Positions 59,195 to 64,000 of a DNA stretch of 64,000 nucleotides are shown here, piece after piece (positions within the stretch are counted from its first letter, which is position 1; each line of letters begins with the position of its first letter). Location: contig JADJPD010000029.1 of NCBI GenBank assembly GCA_016713435.1, positions 8,267 through 72,266 on the forward strand, written 5' to 3'. This DNA comes from Gemmatimonadota bacterium. Lineage in GTDB: Bacteria; Gemmatimonadota; Gemmatimonadetes; Gemmatimonadales; GWC2-71-9. Under the pieces are notes generated by a model. It ran no database searches, had not been told where the DNA came from, and worked only from the letters and a program-made list of their open reading frames with translations. The translations under genes were made by a program, and so were the position numbers.

Positions 59195-62100
59195 GTGGTG
59201 TCTAGTCGTCCCTTCCGTCGCGCTCTCCTTGCCCTCCTCTGCGCCGCCACCCTGGTGCGCTGCGGCGGGGGCGATGACCTGACCCTCCCCTCCGAAGGCC
59301 TGCCCACCGCCATTGCCGCCCTCGCGGGCGACGGGCAGTCGGGCACCGTGGGGCAGCCGCTCCCGGACACGCTGATCGCGCGGGTGACCGACGCCAAGGA
59401 CCGTCCGGTGCAGGGTGCGCGGGTGGTGTTCCAGGCCATCGCCGGGGGCGCCGGGGCCGACCTGATCCCCGACACCGCCGTGACCGACGCCGACGGCCAG
59501 GCCCGGAGTGTCTGGCTCCTCGGCACCCTGGCCGGGCAACAGCGGGTGGAGGCGCGGGTGATCGTGGCGCCGCCCGCCACCACCGTCCTCAAGACCCCGT
59601 TCACCGCCACCGCCCTCGCGGCGGCGGCGGATACCATCCTCGTGGTGAAGGGCCAGGGGCAGGTGGGCACCGTGGGCGCGGTGCTCACGGACTCGCTCGG
59701 CGTTCTGGTCACCGACCGCTTCGGCAATCCCATCAGCGGGCGGACGGTCAGCTGGACCGTGCCTGGCGGCCAGGGCTCGGTGAGCGCGGCGAGCACCGTG
59801 ACCGGCGCCGACGGCCGCACGGCCGTGACCCGGCGCCTCGGCCCCAACGCCGGGGCGCAGACGGCCGCGGCGGCGTCGGCGGGGCTCAAGGGCTCTCCCG
59901 TCAGCTTCACGCACACGGCCACGGCGGGCGGCGCCACCACGCTGGTCAAGGTGCACGGCGACGCGCAGACGGCGCCGGCCGGCTTCCAGCTCACCGACTC
60001 CCTGGTGGTCCAGGCCCGGGACGCCAACGGCAACGGCGTCCCGGGGCTCAGCGTCATCTGGGTGGTGGCCACCGGCGGCGGCTCGGTCACGGCACAGAGC
60101 AGCGTCACTGATGCGCAGGGCCGCGCCTTCACCTTCTGGAATCTCGGGCCGGCGGCCGGCGGCAACACCGTGACCGCGGCGGTCACCGGCCTGCCGCAGG
60201 TGAGCTTCAGCGCCACCGGCACCAGCGCGCAGCCGGCGGCCATCCAGGCGCAGAGCGCCACCAGCCAGGCCGGCACCGCGGGCGCGGCCGTCGCCGCGCT
60301 GCCGTCGGTCAAGGTCACCGACCAGAACAACAACCCGGTCCCCGGGGTCACCGTCACCTTCGCCGTGACCCAGGGCGGCGGCAGCGTCTCCGACGGGCAG
60401 GGGAGCGGCCCGAGTGTCTCCATCCCCACCAACGCCGGCGGCGTGGCCACCCTGACGAGCTGGACGCTCGGCATGGCGGCGGGAAGCAACGCCCTGACGG
60501 CCACCGCGGCCGGCACCGGGATCAGCGGCAATCCCGTCAGCTTCACGGCCACGGCGGCCGCGGGCACCCCGGCCCGGGTGCGCATCACCACCGAGCCGAG
60601 CCCGGCGGCGCAGGTGGGCGTGGCGCTGGCCACCCAGCCGCAGGCGCGGCTGGTGGACCAGTTCGGCAACGCGGTGGCGCAGGCGGGCACCACGGTGAGC
60701 CTCACGGTGCTGGGTGGCGGGGCCACCCTCCGGGGCGGCGCCTCACAGGTCACCGGGGCGGGCGGCACGGTGGCGTGGAGCGGGCTCGACCTCGTGGGCC
60801 CCGTGGGCGGCTACGCCCTCGTGGCCAGCGCCGGCGCCCTCGCGCCCGACACCACGGTCACCATCGCCCTGGGCGCCGGGCCGGCCAGCAAGCTCGGCCT
60901 GGCCACGGCGCCGGGCGCCTCGGCGCAGAGCGGGGCGCTCCTGGCGCCGCAGCCGGCGGTGCAGGTGCAGGACCTCGCGGGCAACGCCGTGGCGCAGGCC
61001 GGCGTGCCGGTCACCGCCGCCATCGCCACCGGGGGCGGGACGCTGGGCGGCACGCTCACCCAGCAGAGCAACGCCAGCGGCGTCGCCAGCTTCACCGACC
61101 TGGCCATCAGCGGCAGCTCGGGCGGGCGCACGCTGGCCTTCAGCGCGCCGGGCCTCACCGGCGTCAGCTCCGGCACCATCACCATCGGCGCCGGCACGGC
61201 CACGCAGCTGGCGCTCACCACGGCGCCCTCCACCACCGCGCAGAGCGGCTCGCTGCTGGCCACGCAGCCGGTGGTGCAGCTCCGTGATGCCAGCAACAAC
61301 CCGGTGGCGCAGGCCGGCGTGGCGGTCACGGTGAGCGTCTCGACGGGTGGCACGCTGGCCGGGACCACCACCGTCACCACCAATGCGCAGGGCCAGGCGG
61401 CCTTCAGCGGCCTTGCCATCTCCGGGCCGGCCGGCAGCTACACGCTCAGCTTCGCGGCCACCGGCCTCACCGGCGTCACCTCGGCGGCGATCACGCTCTC
61501 CGCCGGCACTGGCGCCAAGCTGGCGTTCGTCACGGCGCCGCCGGCCACCGGCCAGAGCGGCCAGGCGCTGGCGCCGGCCACGGTGGTGCAGCTGCTCGAT
61601 GCGGCGGACAACCCGGTGGCCCAGGCGGGCGTGAGCCTCACGGCCACCATCGCCACGGGCGCGGGCGGCACGCTCGGGGGCACGCCGAGCGTCACCACCA
61701 ACGCGCAGGGGCCAGGCGAGCTTCGCCAACCTGGTGCTGAGCGGGGCCACCGGCAGCTACACGCTGGCCTTCGGCGGCACCGGGCTCACCGGCGTCACCA
61801 GTGCCGCCATCACGCTCACGGCGGGCGCCGCGACGCAGCTGTGTTCGTCACGCCGCCGGCCGCCACCGCGCAGAGCGGCGTGCCGCTCACCACGGTGCCG
61901 GTGGTCCAGCTGCAGGACGGGGGCGGCAACGCGGTGGCGCAGGCGGGTGTGGGCGTCACGGTGAGCCTTGCGAGTGGCGGCGGCAGCCTGGGCGGCACCA
62001 CCACCGCCACCACCGACGCCCAGGGCCAGGCCACCTTCACCGGCCTCACCATCAGCGGCCTCGCGGGGCCGCGCACGCTCGGCTTTCGCGAGCAGCGGGC

Positions 62101-64000
62101 TCACCGGCCTCACCAGCGGCAGCATCACCCTCTCGGCCGGGCCGGCGGCGGTGCTCGCGCTGCAGGCGGGGAACGGCCAGTCCGCGGTGGCGGGGTCGCC
62201 GGTGGCCATCAATCCCGCGGTGAAGGTCACCGACGCCGCGGGCAACGCGGTCGGCGGGATCACGGTCAATTTCGAGGTGACGGCGGGTGGCGGCAGTGTC
62301 GGCGCGCCGACGGTGGCCACCGACGGGCTGGGCATCGCCGCCCAGGGCTGGACGCTCGGGAGCACCGCCGGGAGCAACACGCTCATCGCCTTCGCCGCGC
62401 TCCAGGGCGGCACCGACACCGTCACCTTCACGGCGACGGGCACCGCCGGCTCAGCCGGCCGCCTCGCGATCCTGCTGCAGCCCTCGGCCTCGAGCGCCAG
62501 TGGCAGCGCCCTCCTGGTCCAGCCGCAGGTGCAGCTGCAGGACCAGAACGGCAACCCACTCCTCACCACCGGCACGCCGATCCAGGTCACCGCCAGCGGC
62601 GCCACGCTCGGCGGCACCACCACGGTGACCACGGTGCTCGGGATCGCCAGCTTCACGAACCTCTCGCTGACCGGCCTGGCGGGGAGCTACACGCTCACCT
62701 TCTCGGCGCCGGGCCAGAGCATCACCGGGGTCACCTCCACCGCCATCACCCTCACGGCCGGCGCCGCGGCGCGTCTCGCGGTGGTGACGCAGCCGGGCGG
62801 CACGCCGCAGAGCGGCATCATCCTGCCGCAGCAGCCGGTGGTGCAGGTGCAGGACGCGGCGGGCAACCCCGTGGCGGCCGCCGGCCGCACCGTGGTGGCC
62901 GCCATCAACAGCGGGCCCGGCGGCCTGGTGGACCCGGTGGGCCGGAACGTCACCACCTCGGCCCAGGGCGCGGCCACCTATACCGCGCTGCGCCTGACGG
63001 GGCCGGTCGGGGCTTACTCGTTCATCTTCACCAGCGCGGGCCTGGCGTCCGACACCTCGGACACCTTCACCCTGGCCGCCGGCACGCCGGTGACCGTGGC
63101 GGCGAGCACGCCCACCAGCCAGTCGGCCCCGGCGGGGAGCGCGGTGGCGAGCCCGCCCGCCGTGCTGGTGAGCGACGGCGCGGGGAACCCGGTGCCGGGC
63201 GTCACCGTGACCTTCGCCATCACCGCCGGCGGCGGCAGCCTGAACGGCGCCACGCCGCAGACCGACGCGCTGGGCATCGCCACCGTGGCCGGCTGGACGC
63301 TCGGGCCGGTGGCCGGCGCCAACACGGTGACCGCCACCGTGAGCGGCAGCGGCATCAGCGGGAACCCGGTGAGCTTCAGCGCCACCGGCACCGCCGCCAC
63401 CGCCACCACCATTGCGCTCAACGCGGGCAACAACCAGACGGCCACGGTGGGCACCGCCGTGGCGGTGGCGCCCAGCGTCAGGGTGTCGGACGCCAACGGC
63501 AACCCGGTCAGCGGTGTCAGCGTGTCCTTCACCACCGGCGGCGGCGCCACCTTCACCGGCGGCGGCACCAGCGCGGCCGTGGCCACCAACGCCCAGGGCG
63601 TCGCCGCCCCGGGCGCCTGGATCCTCGGCACCACCGCGGGCGGCTACGGCCTCACGGCGGACGTCCCCGGCCTGGCCGGCACCCCCGTCAGCTTCAGTGC
63701 TACTGCCACCGCCGGCGCCGCCGCCACCGTCACCAAGCAGGCGGGCGACGGCCAGGTGGCCGACGCCGGCAGCGCCGTGGCCGTGGCCCCGAGCGTCCTG
63801 GTGGCCGACCAGTTCGGCAACCCGGTGAGCGGCGCCGGCGTCACCTTCGCCGTGACGGCGGGCGGCGGCACGGTGGTGCCCACCACCGCGCTCCCCACGA
63901 GCGCGCAGGGCGTGGCCACCGTCACCAGCTGGACGCTCGGCGCCACCGCCGGCGCCAACACGCTGAGCGCCACCGTGGGCGCGCTCCCGCCCGTCAGCTT
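59195..64000 (+). CDS. second giant Ig-like lipoprotein, truncated by the window end (three indels)
   Basis: A lipoprotein signal (ALLALLCAATLVRCGGGDD) is read from GTG 59195 or 59198. At least 15 Ig-like domains follow, continuing past 64000. Units 1-4, 10 and 13-15 are type A; units 5-9, 11 and 12 are type B (xxxTAPSxxAQSGxxLxxQPVVQLxD, NPVAQAGV). Three single-base shifts interrupt the frame: an extra G at 61708-61711, a missing G near 61840 and an extra T at 62084-62086. Each fix restores a standard repeat, so they look like sequence errors. No head domain is reached. The 207 bp upstream (58988-59194) contains no gene. Confidence 0.8.
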   Translation, partial: MVSSRPFRRALLALLCAATLVRCGGGDDLTLPSEGLPTAIAALAGDGQSGTVGQPLPDTLIARVTDAKDRPVQGARVVFQAIAGGAGADLIPDTAVTDADGQARSVWLLGTLAGQQRVEARVIVAPPATTVLKTPFTATALAAAADTILVVKGQGQVGTVGAVLTDSLGVLVTDRFGNPISGRTVSWTVPGGQGSVSAASTVTGADGRTAVTRRLGPNAGAQTAAAASAGLKGSPVSFTHTATAGGATTLVKVHGDAQTAPAGFQLTDSLVVQARDANGNGVPGLSVIWVVATGGGSVTAQSSVTDAQGRAFTFWNLGPAAGGNTVTAAVTGLPQVSFSATGTSAQPAAIQAQSATSQAGTAGAAVAALPSVKVTDQNNNPVPGVTVTFAVTQGGGSVSDGQGSGPSVSIPTNAGGVATLTSWTLGMAAGSNALTATAAGTGISGNPVSFTATAAAGTPARVRITTEPSPAAQVGVALATQPQARLVDQFGNAVAQAGTTVSLTVLGGGATLRGGASQVTGAGGTVAWSGLDLVGPVGGYALVASAGALAPDTTVTIALGAGPASKLGLATAPGASAQSGALLAPQPAVQVQDLAGNAVAQAGVPVTAAIATGGGTLGGTLTQQSNASGVASFTDLAISGSSGGRTLAFSAPGLTGVSSGTITIGAGTATQLALTTAPSTTAQSGSLLATQPVVQLRDASNNPVAQAGVAVTVSVSTGGTLAGTTTVTTNAQGQAAFSGLAISGPAGSYTLSFAATGLTGVTSAAITLSAGTGAKLAFVTAPPATGQSGQALAPATVVQLLDAADNPVAQAGVSLTATIATGAGGTLGGTPSVTTNAQGPGELRQPGAERGHRQLHAGLRRHRAHRRHQCRHHAHGGRRDAAVFVTPPAATAQSGVPLTTVPVVQLQDGGGNAVAQAGVGVTVSLASGGGSLGGTTTATTDAQGQATFTGLTISGLAGPRTLGFREQRAHRPHQRQHHPLGRAGGGARAAGGERPVRGGGVAGGHQSRGEGHRRRGQRGRRDHGQFRGDGGWRQCRRADGGHRRAGHRRPGLDAREHRREQHAHRLRRAPGRHRHRHLHGDGHRRLSRPPRDPAAALGLERQWQRPPGPAAGAAAGPERQPTPHHRHADPGHRQRRHARRHHHGDHGARDRQLHEPLADRPGGELHAHLLGAGPEHHRGHLHRHHPHGRRRGASRGGDAAGRHAAERHHPAAAAGGAGAGRGGQPRGGRRPHRGGRHQQRARRPGGPGGPERHHLGPGRGHLYRAAPDGAGRGLLVHLHQRGPGVRHLGHLHPGRRHAGDRGGEHAHQPVGPGGERGGEPARRAGERRRGEPGAGRHRDLRHHRRRRQPERRHAADRRAGHRHRGRLDARAGGRRQHGDRHRERQRHQREPGELQRHRHRRHRHHHCAQRGQQPDGHGGHRRGGGAQRQGVGRQRQPGQRCQRVLHHRRRRHLHRRRHQRGRGHQRPGRRRPGRLDPRHHRGRLRPHGGRPRPGRHPRQLQCYCHRRRRRHRHQAGGRRPGGRRRQRRGRGPERPGGRPVRQPGERRRRHLRRDGGRRHGGAHHRAPHERAGRGHRHQLDARRHRRRQHAERHRGRAPARQL

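Overview
This 64 kb window is high-GC and densely coded. It is probably a chromosomal segment of a Gemmatimonadota-like, Gram-negative-type bacterium, perhaps from a metagenome assembly. That placement is an inference. It rests on the G+C content, several outer-membrane beta-barrels, a TonB-like protein, many lipoproteins, giant Ig-like lipoproteins one of which ends in RCC1 repeats, and the housekeeping set (Icd/AceK, SURF1, MmsA). No plasmid, phage, CRISPR or integrase genes were seen.

Layout. 1-6.1 kb: surface polysaccharide export, with an ABC-2 permease, a Wzt-like ATPase and three family-2 glycosyltransferases in one overlapping operon. 6.1-6.5 kb: an almost pure G/C tract, probably bad sequence. 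6.6-13.5 kb: a 16-cysteine copper-storage-type protein, an HDOD signalling protein, a KefF/KefB-type glutathione-gated K+ efflux pair, an Ada-type DNA alkylation repair protein and two small unknowns. 13.5-18.1 kb: amine/beta-alanine-type catabolism (FAD oxidoreductase, class-III aminotransferase, MmsA). 18.3-23.6 kb: a lipoprotein peptidase with Ig-like domains, a beta-barrel, an unknown lipoprotein, a TonB-like protein and a zinc-ribbon protein. 23.7-30.3 kb: HEAT-repeat and HD-GYP partner proteins, a thiosulfate sulfurtransferase, sirtuin CobB, SufE and a 12-TM NnrS-like membrane protein. 30.4-40.8 kb: a DUF1097 protein, Icd divergent from AceK, an ABC-F ATPase, an Nramp-fold transporter, an EamA transporter, a di-heme peroxidase and a class-IV aminotransferase. 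40.8-41.3 kb: five tRNAs (His, Trp, Glu-CTC, Glu-TTC, Lys) and a terminator. 41.4-52.5 kb: a Ser/Thr kinase with a pseudokinase half, divergent from a ~3,080-residue lipoprotein of about 26 Ig-like repeats capped by about 7 RCC1 repeats. 52.6-59 kb: a small metalloprotease-like lipoprotein, a PafA-like phosphatase, a YkgJ cysteine-cluster protein, a secreted M19 dipeptidase, two beta-barrels and SURF1. 59.2 kb to the edge: a second giant Ig-like lipoprotein, cut by the window end.

Two window-wide themes matter most. First, a ~225-235 bp element with inverted ~45 bp ends occurs three times, each time exactly between two convergent genes, where it would fold into a large bidirectional hairpin. 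Second, several genes carry single-base indels, mostly in G/C runs (a glycosyltransferase, KefB, the FAD oxidoreductase and both giant lipoproteins). These look more like sequence errors than real pseudogenes, so I annotate them as single genes with frameshifts.
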